In this document: positions 44,272 to 53,994 of the stretch, one piece after another
Position numbering within the stretch: position 1 is the stretch's first letter
Layout of the letters: the number at the start of each line of letters is the position of its first letter
Origin: Hippea jasoniae
GTDB taxonomy: Bacteria; Campylobacterota_A; Desulfurellia; Desulfurellales; Hippeaceae
Reading direction: 5' to 3'
DNA: 64,000 nt
Assembly (NCBI RefSeq): GCF_000744435.1
Contig: NZ_JQLX01000015.1
Coordinates: forward strand, 1 to 64,000
The notes under the pieces: generated by a model
Told to the model about the DNA's origin: nothing
Seen by the model: the letters and a program-made list of their open reading frames with translations, nothing else
The model's database searches: none
Made by a program: the position numbers and the translations under genes

Positions 44272-45249
44272 TCAACCTCCAATGCGGTAGTGTTCAATCA
44301 GTTTATCATCCATTGCATCTATTTCAAGCTCAAGTGTTGCACTGCCTGAGTATTTTAGTTTTTCTGCTTTTGGGGCGTATCTTTTGAATATGGAGGCTGC
44401 TGTTTTTATCGTCTCTAAATCAACCTCTTTTGTAAAAATACCGATGCCTGCTGGTCCTTTTGATGAAGTTATATGCGGCAGGTCTCCAAACAGCTCTTTC
44501 ATTGTTTTTGTTTCGTTTTCGTTTCGTGAGATAACAAACTTTGAGCCGTTTATTCTAAAATGCCTGCCGTAGTCTAAAAGCTGAATGTTTAGTTTGTCTA
44601 TTTCGCCGCTTTCTTTTAAGTCTTTAAGTTTCTTTGAGTAGTAAAGATCTGTTAAAAGGCATCCTCCAGCAGGTGTTTCAAAATCATCTAAACTAAACTG
44701 TTTTGCAAGTTCAAACTGTGGTTTTCTCAAGCGTCCTTTTATGCAATACAACTGCTCTCTTTTGATTAAGCCAGCCTTTTCAATTTTTGTTTCTGGCAGG
44801 CAGGCTGCAGAGAGAGGCCTTAGGACAATATCTTCTACGCCGGCGTTTTTTTCAATAGATCTTAAGATGCTATAACTTCGCTGGCTCATCGGCCTCTGGC
44901 CAACAACATCACCTGTAACAAAAAATGAAGCATCAATATTTTTAGCGACTGCTTTTGCCTTCTTTAGAAAAAAGATTTTGCAGTCTATGCAGGGATTGAA
45001 GTGTTTGCCATAGCCGTATTTTGGGTTTAAAAGCATCGAGATATAACCATCAAAATCATCTACAACAATCAAATTTAGATCGTATTTTTTTAATTGCGTT
45101 TGTAGTTTAGATATATCCTTTTTGTAAAACGGCGTTTTGACAAAAACAGGAAAAACCTCAAAGCCTAAGTTTTTCATTATCAAAACAGCAAGCAGACTAT
45201 CCAGCCCTCCAGAGTATAACGCTACGCATCTTTTGTTGAATGTTTCCAT
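44272..45249 (-). CDS. PP-loop ATPase, MnmA/tRNA-thiolation-like
   Basis: A 325-residue protein. The N-terminal PP-loop [16 protein letters not shown] is followed by [15 protein letters not shown] and [15 protein letters not shown], like MnmA/ThiI-type adenylating thiolases; PAGGCLLTD near residue 195 matches the region seen in the TRMU-like group found in many anaerobes. The last 120 residues form a separate NFACT/DUF814-like domain ([21 protein letters not shown]). It probably modifies a tRNA or a sulfur carrier; the exact target is not known. Confidence 0.65.
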   Translation of the reverse strand: METFNKRCVALYSGGLDSLLAVLIMKNLGFEVFPVFVKTPFYKKDISKLQTQLKKYDLNLIVVDDFDGYISMLLNPKYGYGKHFNPCIDCKIFFLKKAKAVAKNIDASFFVTGDVVGQRPMSQRSYSILRSIEKNAGVEDIVLRPLSAACLPETKIEKAGLIKREQLYCIKGRLRKPQFELAKQFSLDDFETPAGGCLLTDLYYSKKLKDLKESGEIDKLNIQLLDYGRHFRINGSKFVISRNENETKTMKELFGDLPHITSSKGPAGIGIFTKEVDLETIKTAASIFKRYAPKAEKLKYSGSATLELEIDAMDDKLIEHYRIGG

Positions 45250-45266
45250 ATCGTTTTTTGATGTGT

Positions 45267-45782
45267 TTAGGATTCGCCCATCAGATAGATTGCAGGCAGA
45301 TCTCTGTATTGCTCGTTGTAATCCATGCCAAAGCCTATAATAAATCCGCCATCTAAATCAAACAGGTAATAATCCGGCTCTATATCCTCAAGCCTTCTTT
45401 CATGTTTGTTAACGGCAACGCAGATCAAGCACTCCTTTGCGCCGTTTTTTAAAAGATACTCTTTAACCCTTTTTATCGTCTGGCCAGTATCTAAAATATC
45501 ATCAACCAGTATGCATGTTTTATCTTTAATATCTATAGATGGTTTTTTTAGCCATTCGATTTTGCCAGAGCTTTGCGTGCCTATGTAGCTTTTTACCCTT
45601 ATGCTGTCGGTGATAGGTTTTGTTTGCATTTTGGACAGCAGCTTTTCAAAGAAAGGTTTGCCACCCTTCTCAATATACATCATAACAGCATCCGCATCCA
45701 TCTTTTTTATTTTTTCATCTATTTTTTTTGCAAGCTCCTCTGTTTTTTTGTCTATCAAGTGTTCATCAAATAACAGCTTCAC
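45267..45782 (-). CDS. hpt: Hypoxanthine phosphoribosyltransferase
   Basis: A 171-residue type I phosphoribosyltransferase with the PRPP-binding loop CILVDDILDTGQTIK and the purine-binding end DYYLFDLDGGFIIGFGMDYNEQYR (the GFGxDYxExYR signature). Salvages hypoxanthine or guanine. One base after the radical SAM gene. Confidence 0.93.
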   Translation of the reverse strand: MKLLFDEHLIDKKTEELAKKIDEKIKKMDADAVMMYIEKGGKPFFEKLLSKMQTKPITDSIRVKSYIGTQSSGKIEWLKKPSIDIKDKTCILVDDILDTGQTIKRVKEYLLKNGAKECLICVAVNKHERRLEDIEPDYYLFDLDGGFIIGFGMDYNEQYRDLPAIYLMGES

Positions 45783-45783
45783 C

Positions 45784-46800
45784 TTAACTCTCCACCAGAT
45801 CTATTTTTTCGCCGCAATAGGCGCATCTGCCGTCTTTGATTTTGTATTCTATAATCTCATAGCCATATCTACCTATTACGATTTCGTTGCATTTTGGACA
45901 GTAGGTATGCTCGCCTTCATCACCTGGAATGTTGCCCGTATAAACATATTTTAGACCCATTGATAAACCGATCTGTCTGATGTTTTTTATCAACTCAACC
46001 GATGTGGGCATAACATTATCGAATTTATAAGCAGGATAGAAACGGCTAATATGCCAGGGAATAGATTTATCGATCGATGCGATGAATTCAGCAATCTGCA
46101 TCAGCTCTGCAGGATCGTCGTTCACCTCGGGAATAACCAGTGTTGTAATCTCAACCCATATACCTTTTTTCTTCATATATTCAATAGCCTCTAAAACAGG
46201 CTTTAGGCGTGCCCCACCGCAGATCTGAAGGTAATAGGCATCGGAAAATGACTTTAAGTCGATGTTTGCAGCATCGATCAATCCGTCCATCATATCTATC
46301 GCTTCTTTTGTCATGTATCCGTTTGAGACAAAAATATTTTTAAGTCCTTTCTGTTTTGCTATCTTTGCTGTGTCTATGGCATATTCAAAAAAGATTGTGG
46401 GCTCTGTGTAGGTGTAGGCAATCGATTTGCAGCCTGAGACGATCGCATCCTCCACAACACTTTCAGGAGGATAATCCTCACCAACGATCTGCATCTTGTT
46501 TTCTTTGGGATACTGACTTATCTGCCAGTTCTGGCAATAGAGGCATTGAAAATTGCATCCAACAGTGGCGATGGAGTAGGATTTACTGCCCGGTAGAAAG
46601 TGAAACAGAGGTTTTTTTTCTATTGGATCAGTTGCCTTTGCCACAGTTTTGGGATAAACGAGTGTGTATAATGTGCCTTTGATGTTTTTTCTGACGCTGC
46701 AGATACCGTATTTATCCTCCCCCAGTTTGCATCTAAATGAGCATAAATTGCATTGAACCTTATTGTTATCTAATTTTTCATACAGATACGCCTCTTTCAT
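45784..46800 (-). CDS. amrS: AmmeMemoRadiSam-system radical SAM enzyme (AmrS)
   Basis: A 338-residue radical SAM protein. The N-terminal CNLCSFRCKLGEDKYGICSVR precedes the CxxxCxxC cluster motif TVGCNFQCLYCQNWQIS, the order typical of AmrS proteins. The C-terminus carries a second metal-like set (CPKCNEIV, RCAYCGEKI). Partner AMMECR1/Memo proteins are not encoded nearby. Substrate of this system is not established. Confidence 0.88.
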   Translation of the reverse strand: MKEAYLYEKLDNNKVQCNLCSFRCKLGEDKYGICSVRKNIKGTLYTLVYPKTVAKATDPIEKKPLFHFLPGSKSYSIATVGCNFQCLYCQNWQISQYPKENKMQIVGEDYPPESVVEDAIVSGCKSIAYTYTEPTIFFEYAIDTAKIAKQKGLKNIFVSNGYMTKEAIDMMDGLIDAANIDLKSFSDAYYLQICGGARLKPVLEAIEYMKKKGIWVEITTLVIPEVNDDPAELMQIAEFIASIDKSIPWHISRFYPAYKFDNVMPTSVELIKNIRQIGLSMGLKYVYTGNIPGDEGEHTYCPKCNEIVIGRYGYEIIEYKIKDGRCAYCGEKIDLVES

Positions 46801-46809
46801 TTTACGCTC

Positions 46810-47433
46810 CTATAGCAGCATGCTTGCAAGTGGTATAACAAACCATGCATAAATGACATTAAAAATCCCAAAAAACAGCAAGCCTATTACGATGTATATG
46901 CCGTAGGGTTCTATTCTTGAAAACTTATAAGCCATTTGGGGTGGCAGGAAAGCTGCAAGAATTCTGCCGCCATCAAGTGGCAAAATCGGTATCAGGTTAA
47001 AAAAGGCAAAAATGAGATTGATCTCCACGCCGTATGCACAGCTCAACACTAACGGCTGGGCAATAGCCTCAACAGGAATCAAAAAACTTATATGATAAAG
47101 AACTGCAAAAATGACTGCTAAAATTAAATTGGTTATAGGACCTGCTGCTGCAACAAAAGCAGAATCCCTTTTTGGGTTTCTTAAGTTAAAGAAATTAACA
47201 GGTACAGGTTTTGCCCATCCAAACATAACAGGTGAATGGGCAAGAAGCAATAGGGCAGGCAAGATAAGTGTGCCAAATATATCGATGTGGGCTATCGGGT
47301 TTAGCGTTAGCCTGCCAGCAAACTTTGCCGTGTTATCACCCAATTTGTATGCTACATAGCCGTGTGAAACCTCATGAAACACAACGGCCACAAGAAACGG
47401 CACAATCATTAAAAAAATCTGCGGATTAATCAT
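46810..47433 (-). CDS. Site-2 protease family metalloprotease (M50)
   Basis: A 207-residue membrane protease with FHEVSHGYVAYKLGD (HExxH) in the first span and the second metal-ligand motif FFNLIPILPLDGGRIL. About five to six spans. It belongs to the small M50 group often found in bacteria of this kind. GGGG lies 5 bases before ATG 47433; the GTG at 47439 lies in that site. First gene of the ten-gene minus-strand run. Confidence 0.9.
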   Translation of the reverse strand: MINPQIFLMIVPFLVAVVFHEVSHGYVAYKLGDNTAKFAGRLTLNPIAHIDIFGTLILPALLLLAHSPVMFGWAKPVPVNFFNLRNPKRDSAFVAAAGPITNLILAVIFAVLYHISFLIPVEAIAQPLVLSCAYGVEINLIFAFFNLIPILPLDGGRILAAFLPPQMAYKFSRIEPYGIYIVIGLLFFGIFNVIYAWFVIPLASMLL

Positions 47434-47449
47434 ATCCACCCCTTAAGAA

Positions 47450-47478
47450 AGGATGCCTTATTGAAGCCAAAAAGTCAA
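47450..47478 (-). promoter_or_regulatory. Possible promoter for the M50-to-nitrilase run
   Basis: Minus strand TTGACT (47478-47473), 17 bases, CATCCT (47455-47450). The -10 is poor. Confidence 0.35.
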
Positions 47479-47503
47479 GATAATTGATGGATAGAGTCAT
47501 TTT

Positions 47504-49366
47504 CTATCCAAAAATAATAAATACGGCAATAAACAAAAAAAGCATGTATGCTATGTATATGTGAATCTTTGAGTTCATCACAATAATGCTAATTCTATAG
47601 GAAATAACTCTTGTTATTCTTATCAGGACTGTATAAAAAGTTTCAAATATATCTATAATTTGGACATATGCGCGTTTATTTTGGATTATTTCTTTTGTTC
47701 TGTATAAAATTCTCAAGATATACTCTATTGTGAAAGAAAAGGCATTTGCTGTAAAATACTCACTCTCTTGCAAACTCAATCCACCGTTGAAGGATACCAC
47801 TCTTTTTGTTGTTCTGGAGGTTTTTAGATAAACGATTAGTGGCACTATGAATAGACCTGATAGAACAATGGCAAAAAATGCAGGTGAAATTACACCAAAA
47901 ACAGGTTTAGCAGATGCAATAAGCCATCCCTGCGGAACGCCCAAGGCTCCTATAATAAAATTTTTGTATCCAAGGGTGTATATTAATCTACTGGCAAAGA
48001 AGCTAAATCCTATAATAATCAACATAAGAAGAATCTGGGATGTTTGCATAAAACTTTTTGGCATGGGTATAGCTTTTTTGTTGTGATGGTAGCCAACGGC
48101 AGAATATCCTATAAGCTTAATCATGGCAAAAGATGCAAAACCTGCCGCAAGAGATAACAAAACACCGGCAGTTGAACTTACTATTCTATCGGACAGGGTT
48201 GAGAATTGATAGGATTGAAATATTGCCTCAAGCATCATCCATTCTGCAACATATCCTATTAATCCTGGAAAAGCTGAGAAGGATAAGCCCGAAATCACTA
48301 TGCCCAATGCAGGTATTTTGCCAACACTTCTGTGAATTCCCCTTACATTATCTATATTTTCTTCATTTAGTTGTTCTTTTGCCTGACCTACAGATAGAAA
48401 TAGCAGGGTTTTTGCAACCGTATGGGCTAAGGAAAGCATTATCACAACTATGAAGGCAAAGTCTGCTAAAGTTGAAGCATGGTTTAGATGTCTGGCAATC
48501 GCCACAAAGCCAAGCATTGATAAAATCATGCCGTTGTTTTCGACCGTTGAATAAGCCGGCAACACCTTTAATCCTTTTGCTGAAGCAGCTCCTATAGCAC
48601 CAAAAAATGCACTTACAGATCCTAAAATAATTGCAACTATTCCCCAGCTGTGTATATAACCACTGATACCTAATACTCTAACAAGCCCGTATACACCCAT
48701 TAATGTAACGGGTGCACTCAAGAGAGCCGACACATTGGATGGAGCCTTTGCATGTGCCTGTTTAAGCCATGTATGAAACGGCAAAATGCCCATCTTTACA
48801 ATAAAGGCAAAGGATGCAAAAAATAAAAAGGTTGTATTTTCCATGTGTTTGGGGAAAACAAAACCTGATGTTTGTCTAAACAGTGCAATTGCAGCTATAA
48901 TCAATGATAATGTTGACAGTTCGCTAAAAGATAAAAACTGAAAAGCTTCTTTAAAGGAACCTTTATGTTCCACTATCAACAAATAGGAACTTATTGTCAT
49001 TACCTCCCAGCCTATTAGAAAGGTTAACATGTCATGGGCATATAGGATAATAACCATACCAAGCATATCTAAGTTTAACAGCACGGCCATTCTTTTTGAG
49101 TAACGCATTCCAAAATCTATAGAAAATAACGATACAGCCATAAATGAAAGAGAGCTGATAAACAGAAATAATCCTGTTGTTTTATCAACTAAAAAACCCA
49201 TATACACTGAATCAAAAGCCTTGAATACAACGGCATTACTATACCCAAAAAATGCTGCTTTAATTGATATAAACAAAGCTATAGTTGATGCTATAAATGC
49301 TATTATGTAGCTTATCTTTCTATTGAAAAAACCCGCAATGGCTCCTATTAAATAAAGGATAATCAT
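47504..49366 (-). CDS. Hyf/Hyc-type proton-channel membrane subunit, HyfB/NuoL family
   Basis: A 620-residue Mrp-antiporter-like protein with about 14-16 spans. The conserved channel residues remain: the glutamate in IGWEVMTISSYLL, the lysine in FIVKMGILPFHTWLKQAH and the HxxxKxxLF-like stretch AHTVAKTLLFLSVG. It is the last of six genes and overlaps the small-subunit gene by 4 bases. In group 4 hydrogenases this part pumps protons or sodium ions; its redox partner here looks inactive. Confidence 0.85.
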   Translation of the reverse strand: MIILYLIGAIAGFFNRKISYIIAFIASTIALFISIKAAFFGYSNAVVFKAFDSVYMGFLVDKTTGLFLFISSLSFMAVSLFSIDFGMRYSKRMAVLLNLDMLGMVIILYAHDMLTFLIGWEVMTISSYLLIVEHKGSFKEAFQFLSFSELSTLSLIIAAIALFRQTSGFVFPKHMENTTFLFFASFAFIVKMGILPFHTWLKQAHAKAPSNVSALLSAPVTLMGVYGLVRVLGISGYIHSWGIVAIILGSVSAFFGAIGAASAKGLKVLPAYSTVENNGMILSMLGFVAIARHLNHASTLADFAFIVVIMLSLAHTVAKTLLFLSVGQAKEQLNEENIDNVRGIHRSVGKIPALGIVISGLSFSAFPGLIGYVAEWMMLEAIFQSYQFSTLSDRIVSSTAGVLLSLAAGFASFAMIKLIGYSAVGYHHNKKAIPMPKSFMQTSQILLMLIIIGFSFFASRLIYTLGYKNFIIGALGVPQGWLIASAKPVFGVISPAFFAIVLSGLFIVPLIVYLKTSRTTKRVVSFNGGLSLQESEYFTANAFSFTIEYILRILYRTKEIIQNKRAYVQIIDIFETFYTVLIRITRVISYRISIIVMNSKIHIYIAYMLFLFIAVFIIFG

Positions 49367-49821
49367 AATGTGCCCTCCTTAATATTCAATAGCAGTGATA
49401 CTATTTTATCTGCAGAGAGGTCTTCATCAAAAAAACCTATAACATTAGGGAGACCTAAATCTTTTAGGCTTTTTCCTATGCTATTCTTTTCTTCAAGCAA
49501 CAGGATGCCATAAGGTTCAGGAAGCTGATTAACCGCTTCAAATAAAGGTTTTTCCATGGACGGGTTGCATTTGCCAAGCACAATCAGTAAATCAGCGTGT
49601 CTGGGTGTTTGTGTTGAGAATATGCCAAATCTGTGAATATTGTATTGTGGCGATAATACAGCATCCATCTCAAAAAGTAATCTATTTGAGCAACCGCTAT
49701 CTAAAACAAAAAAGTGCAGTGATTTTTTGAATAAAGTAGAGATGGATTTTGCCTGGAATTTCCATTTTGGTGGAGTTTCTGTGAGTTTATGTGTTAGTCC
49801 AAATATTGCCCACGGTTTCAT
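49363..49821 (-). CDS. Hydrogenase-small-subunit/NuoB-like protein without FeS cysteines
   Basis: A 152-residue HycG/HyfI/NuoB-like protein. The scaffold is clear (LHFFVLDSGCSNRL, AVLSPQYNIHRFGIF, TPRHADLLIVLGK) but the N2-cluster motif CNGC is replaced: DSGSCNGC-type sequence reads DSGCSNRL, the downstream GxCxxxGG reads LEEKNSIG, and the last PGC motif reads FFDEDLSAD. Only a shifted cysteine remains, so a normal [4Fe-4S] cluster cannot be held. It is a soluble subunit docking on the membrane arm. Confidence 0.8.
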   Translation of the reverse strand: MKPWAIFGLTHKLTETPPKWKFQAKSISTLFKKSLHFFVLDSGCSNRLLFEMDAVLSPQYNIHRFGIFSTQTPRHADLLIVLGKCNPSMEKPLFEAVNQLPEPYGILLLEEKNSIGKSLKDLGLPNVIGFFDEDLSADKIVSLLLNIKEGTL

Positions 49822-49830
49822 TTTTACCTC

Positions 49831-51039
49831 CTATCTTGCAGCATCGGCAAAATTAATCCCAAATGAATCGAATGCAAAACTAAAGTCGGTAAATATATGG
49901 CCTGCAAATGTATCGCAGAATGCCTTAAAGCCAAAAACAGATGGTGTTGATATATAAACCTGCTCAATCTTATTATTTTCAAATTGTAGATAATAAACCA
50001 CAAGGCCGCTTGGTGATTCTGCATAACCTATAGCTTCTTTTGTTTTTTGGTTTTTGATTTCAATATTATCGGGTGGTTCTATTTCGTTAATTAAATCTAT
50101 TATCAGATTTATCGAGTATACAGCTTCTTTTATGCGCACAATAAGCCGTGATAGTGCATCACCATCCTCCTGAGTTTGAATGTGAAAGTCTTTATATATA
50201 GGCTCAAAGCACCTTAAATCTTCTTTTATACCGCTTGCCCTCAAGCTTGGTCCGGTTATGCCAATTTCTATAGCCTGTTTATCTTCTAAAACGGCTGTTT
50301 GGTAAATTCTATCAACAAAATTATAGCTGTTTAGAGCATGCTCAAGTAGCTCCTCTAGCTTTTCTTTTATTGATAAAAGTTTTTGTTTAATTTTAGAAAA
50401 ATCCTGTTGCTTAATTTTGCAGGAGCCTATTTCTATAACATTTGACAGGAATCTATCACCACAGAGTTCTTCGTTAATACGCAAACTGTCCTCATATAAA
50501 GCCTCTAAATGGCTTGCAAGCACCTGCTGGGCTGCTCCCCTTGCCAACTTGCCGAAAAGGTGAATATGGTTATAAATTCTTTCAAGCTCCAATGCTATGA
50601 CTCTTATTTTTTCTGTGTTTTTGCCTACATTGATATCAAAGGCTTTTTCTACTGCCCTTGTATATGCTAAAGCGTGTGAGACGCAAAAGTTTGTGACAAC
50701 AGCCTTTGCAAATGTTAGTCCTTCTTGCGGTGTTTTATTTATCATGAGTTTCTCTATGTTTCTTTTTTTGTAGCTTAAGTCAATATTAACTGATAGTATG
50801 CGCTCACCAAATGTATATATATTGAATACACCAGCCTCCCTAACACCGCTTGTGATAGGTCCGTATCTAAAATTAAAAACGCCTTCCCCTGTTATAGGGT
50901 TGCCTCCAATAACAGTATCCCTGTTTTTTAGAAAATTGTAATTTTTAAAGGTTTTCTGGATATTTTCATTGCTTTCTACAAAAAACCTGTTTTCATCCTG
51001 CAAAAGCAGTTTTTCATTTATTACACCTAACAGTCTCAT
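49831..51039 (-). CDS. NiFe-hydrogenase-large-subunit/NuoD-like protein without NiFe ligands
   Basis: A 402-residue HycE/HyfG/NuoD-like subunit; the NuoC-type N-terminal domain is largely missing. The scaffold is evident: GPITSGVREAGVFNIYTFGE, SHALAYTRAVEKAF, ALELERIYNHIHLFG. The metal motifs are lost: where RxCGICxxxH is expected the sequence is VVTNFCVSHALAY, keeping one cysteine, and the final DPCxxC reads FDSFGINFADAAR with no cysteine. NiFe chemistry is therefore not expected. Similar ligand-poor relatives are known as energy-converting hydrogenase-related (Ehr) complexes. Confidence 0.85.
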   Translation of the reverse strand: MRLLGVINEKLLLQDENRFFVESNENIQKTFKNYNFLKNRDTVIGGNPITGEGVFNFRYGPITSGVREAGVFNIYTFGERILSVNIDLSYKKRNIEKLMINKTPQEGLTFAKAVVTNFCVSHALAYTRAVEKAFDINVGKNTEKIRVIALELERIYNHIHLFGKLARGAAQQVLASHLEALYEDSLRINEELCGDRFLSNVIEIGSCKIKQQDFSKIKQKLLSIKEKLEELLEHALNSYNFVDRIYQTAVLEDKQAIEIGITGPSLRASGIKEDLRCFEPIYKDFHIQTQEDGDALSRLIVRIKEAVYSINLIIDLINEIEPPDNIEIKNQKTKEAIGYAESPSGLVVYYLQFENNKIEQVYISTPSVFGFKAFCDTFAGHIFTDFSFAFDSFGINFADAAR

Positions 51040-52409
51040 TTTATCATCCCCATAAAAAGAATCTTTTCAATAAAGCCTATGAAAAATATCACCAAAAAGG
51101 ACATTGCGACATTGATAATAGGTATTAAGCTTGAGATGTTTTTTGAAAGGTCTGGTGAAGTTTTAGAGTTTGAGAAAGACATCGATGCAACTTTATAATT
51201 TATACTGAAGAAGGCAATTCCCAGAAAGCCTACAAGTATGAGTGTATAAAAGAGGCCAAATTTTGAATAAAAGGCGTATATTATTAAAAGCTCACCAATG
51301 AAATTTCCAAAAGGCGGTGCCCCACCTATTGCAAGTGATGAAAATACTAATGCATAAGCTGTTTTAGGGATATTGCCTGACAAACCCCTTATGCGATTGA
51401 TCATACGGGTTTTGTATAAGTTTAATATATTACCCGTTGAATAAAACACCGAGGATTTTGCAAATGCATGAGAGATCAACAGAATTATAGCCCCTAATAA
51501 TGCATATCTATTGTTTAGAGATAAACCTATCAGAATCATGCCCATATTCTCTATTGATGAGTAGGCAAACATACGTTTGTAAAATTTCTGAGAGACAAGA
51601 AATATAGCAGCAAACCCAACCGACAAAAATCCTAAAATAATGCTGAATGTTCTGACTTTATCGGGGGAGAATTGCTCAACTCTATAAACCGCATAAAGTG
51701 CTGTGGGCAGAAGTATTGCAGAAAATATGGCGCTTACAGGTGCTATTGAACGTCCATGAACATCTGGTAGCCATGTATGTAGTGGAAATATACCAGCCTT
51801 TGTGGAAAACCCAACAACCGATAAAGCAACACCTATGGTTAGAAGTTTTGTGTTTACATGTTTAATGTTTAGGAGTTGTTTAATTGATAGTGTGTGTGTT
51901 GCACCGTAAATGAATGAAATACCTACAAGCGATATAATCAAGCCAACAGATACGATTATTATATATCGCCATGAGGATTCTATGGCCGCTTCGTCGTTAT
52001 CTATTGCCACAAGCAGGGCACTTGTTATTGTTGTGGCCTCTATAGATACCCACAAAAGGCCTATGTTATCAACAACGCTGCTAACAAGCATTGAGAGCAC
52101 AAACAGGTTTAAAAATAAAAAATAGATATTGCGCCTAAGGAGAGGTTTTTCCACATGGTTTAAATAGCTTTCAGAGTAGATGGCAGTTGTAAGATAGATA
52201 AATGAGATGGTGAAAAAAAGAAGTTTTGAGAATCCATCTATGTATAACATGCCTTCTGTAGTGACTGGTACATAAAAAAGTTTTAAGGCTATCAGGGTGT
52301 CTAATAAAGCCGCAAAAGTAGTTGCAACATATGCGAGAATGTTGTTGTTTATAAGGCACAGAATAGAGGCAATTAGAGGTAGGACAATCCCTATTACAAC
52401 AATTTCCAT
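51036..52409 (-). CDS. Hyf-type proton-channel membrane subunit, HyfF/NuoN family
   Basis: A 457-residue antiporter-like membrane subunit with about 13-14 spans. The channel glutamate (LLWVSIEATTITSALLVA) and lysine (GFSTKAGIFPLHTWLPDVHG) are in place, as is ISHAFAKSSVFYSTG. It overlaps the large-subunit gene by 4 bases. It would be a second ion-translocating module of the complex. Confidence 0.85.
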   Translation of the reverse strand: MEIVVIGIVLPLIASILCLINNNILAYVATTFAALLDTLIALKLFYVPVTTEGMLYIDGFSKLLFFTISFIYLTTAIYSESYLNHVEKPLLRRNIYFLFLNLFVLSMLVSSVVDNIGLLWVSIEATTITSALLVAIDNDEAAIESSWRYIIIVSVGLIISLVGISFIYGATHTLSIKQLLNIKHVNTKLLTIGVALSVVGFSTKAGIFPLHTWLPDVHGRSIAPVSAIFSAILLPTALYAVYRVEQFSPDKVRTFSIILGFLSVGFAAIFLVSQKFYKRMFAYSSIENMGMILIGLSLNNRYALLGAIILLISHAFAKSSVFYSTGNILNLYKTRMINRIRGLSGNIPKTAYALVFSSLAIGGAPPFGNFIGELLIIYAFYSKFGLFYTLILVGFLGIAFFSINYKVASMSFSNSKTSPDLSKNISSLIPIINVAMSFLVIFFIGFIEKILFMGMIK

Positions 52410-52411
52410 AG

Positions 52412-53047
52412 CTACCCCCTGAACTCTTCAAATTCATTAACTGTTTCTGGTAAACTTTTCTCCCTTAGTTTCATTATAATTGCCGAGATCATAACAATGC
52501 CTATAAGATCAAGTAAAATACCTCCTTCAACAATAAACGGTAGCTGATAAAACATATAACCAGCAAATAAAAAGATACTGTTTTCCATAACCATATAACC
52601 TATTAGTTGGATAAAAGCATTGTTTCTTGAAATAACCAAAAAAATGCCCTGAAGAATTATCGCAATTGCTATCGATCCAGCCTTTAGTTCCACGATATTG
52701 TAAAGTGTAAAACGATAAATAATATATGCCAGCACTACCAACATCAATGAAATAACAATCGATAGGGCTGTTGGGATAACCGCTTTTGGTTGCCTTGCCT
52801 TGAAAGGGGTTCCGATCTTTTTCAATATATATGCAGGGATAAAAAAAGCCCTTACAAGGAGCGTTAAAGCTGCCAGTATTAGCAGTTCTATGCTGTTTTT
52901 GTATATCCCGTTGGCAAATAAAAATAATGCTATAAGCAGGGATGAGAAGGCAAAAGTGAGGACAAATTTTTTTAGGTATATCTGCCACTGCATGAATATA
53001 ACAAGTAATATCTGGGCAAAGCCTATAATCATGTAAAACTCTTTCAT
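52412..53047 (-). CDS. HyfE-like membrane subunit
   Basis: A 211-residue membrane protein with about six spans; ARAFFIPAYILKKIGTPF-like early loop (here VRAFFIPAYILKKIG) and the NuoK-like end region (GYMVMENSIFLFAG) match HyfE/HycE-cluster membrane proteins, which join NuoK-like pieces. It overlaps the HyfC-like gene by 4 bases and precedes the HyfF-like gene by 2. Confidence 0.75.
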   Translation of the reverse strand: MKEFYMIIGFAQILLVIFMQWQIYLKKFVLTFAFSSLLIALFLFANGIYKNSIELLILAALTLLVRAFFIPAYILKKIGTPFKARQPKAVIPTALSIVISLMLVVLAYIIYRFTLYNIVELKAGSIAIAIILQGIFLVISRNNAFIQLIGYMVMENSIFLFAGYMFYQLPFIVEGGILLDLIGIVMISAIIMKLREKSLPETVNEFEEFRG

Positions 53048-53994
53048 ATATTACCTCCGCTTGCAAAGTAGATGATAATCGCAAGAAATGCTATAGAGAA
53101 TGCAACAGCTACATACTCAAAATTCTTAAATAGCTTGTACTTTGATACAGTTGATTGAATAACTGCAATAATGAAAAACAAAACTGTTAGCTTGGCAAGA
53201 TGTATAATGCTATAAATAAAAACAGACGCTATTGATGGTTTCATGGGTACAAAGAAAGGAAAAAGAAAGTCATTTAAAAATACACTTGCAAGCAAAAATT
53301 GCTTTATATAACTCCCCCATTTCATAAAAGCTAATTCGCTACCAGAATATTCAAGCTCTATTGCCTGATCGATCATACCGAATTCGTTGGATGTGTGAGA
53401 TTCTATGGGTAGTTTTCCTGTTTCAACAAGAAGCGCCATAAAGAAGGCAACAACAACAAACCAGTGGATCAAAGACATATACCAGTGAGATGATGTCTGA
53501 AGTATATTGTTAACCACATATGGATTGTTGGTATGGGATATGACACCAAAAGTTATAAAAATTAGCACTACGATTGGCTCTGATAATGCTCCAATCGATG
53601 AAGCACGTGAAACACCTAAATGTGAGTAGTTGTTGCGGCTATCCAATGATGCAATCTTTTTTAAGGAAGCAATAGCTCCGAAAACAAGACCGCCGCCTAT
53701 AAAATCTACAACGGGGCCAAATGTTAGAGGGAATGCCGTAATTATGGGTAAAACAAGCGTAAGAAACATATACATGGCAAATGTAAGATAGGGTACAACC
53801 CTAAACAAACCGCTTGCAACCTCAGGCACCACGCTCTGTTTACCAAAAAGTTTAAATAAATCGTAATACGGCTGAAAAATCGAAGGACCTTCCTTTGACT
53901 CAAATATCTCTGTGAGTTTGGCAAATATGCCTGCAATCAGAGGGGCAAAAATAACTACATAGAGCAACTGTAATATGCTCAACGCAAATAGCAT
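53044..53994 (-). CDS. HyfC/HycD/NuoH-like membrane anchor subunit
   Basis: A 316-residue membrane protein, first gene of the six-gene complex. SKEGPSIFQPYYDLFKLFGK and VETGKLPIESHTSNEFGMID, with ELEYSGSELAFMKWG, are typical of HyfC/NuoH, the subunit that joins the soluble arm to the membrane. Its start codon at 53994 is covered by a hairpin (53994-54008), and a fluoride-riboswitch-like structure lies just upstream. Confidence 0.85.
   Translation of the reverse strand: MLFALSILQLLYVVIFAPLIAGIFAKLTEIFESKEGPSIFQPYYDLFKLFGKQSVVPEVASGLFRVVPYLTFAMYMFLTLVLPIITAFPLTFGPVVDFIGGGLVFGAIASLKKIASLDSRNNYSHLGVSRASSIGALSEPIVVLIFITFGVISHTNNPYVVNNILQTSSHWYMSLIHWFVVVAFFMALLVETGKLPIESHTSNEFGMIDQAIELEYSGSELAFMKWGSYIKQFLLASVFLNDFLFPFFVPMKPSIASVFIYSIIHLAKLTVLFFIIAVIQSTVSKYKLFKNFEYVAVAFSIAFLAIIIYFASGGNI

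Noticed and set aside
47504-53994. Functional hydrogenase-4 or formate hydrogenlyase
   Set aside because: The large and small subunits lack the NiFe and N2-cluster cysteines and no ferredoxin subunit is present, so a catalytic hydrogenase is not supported.
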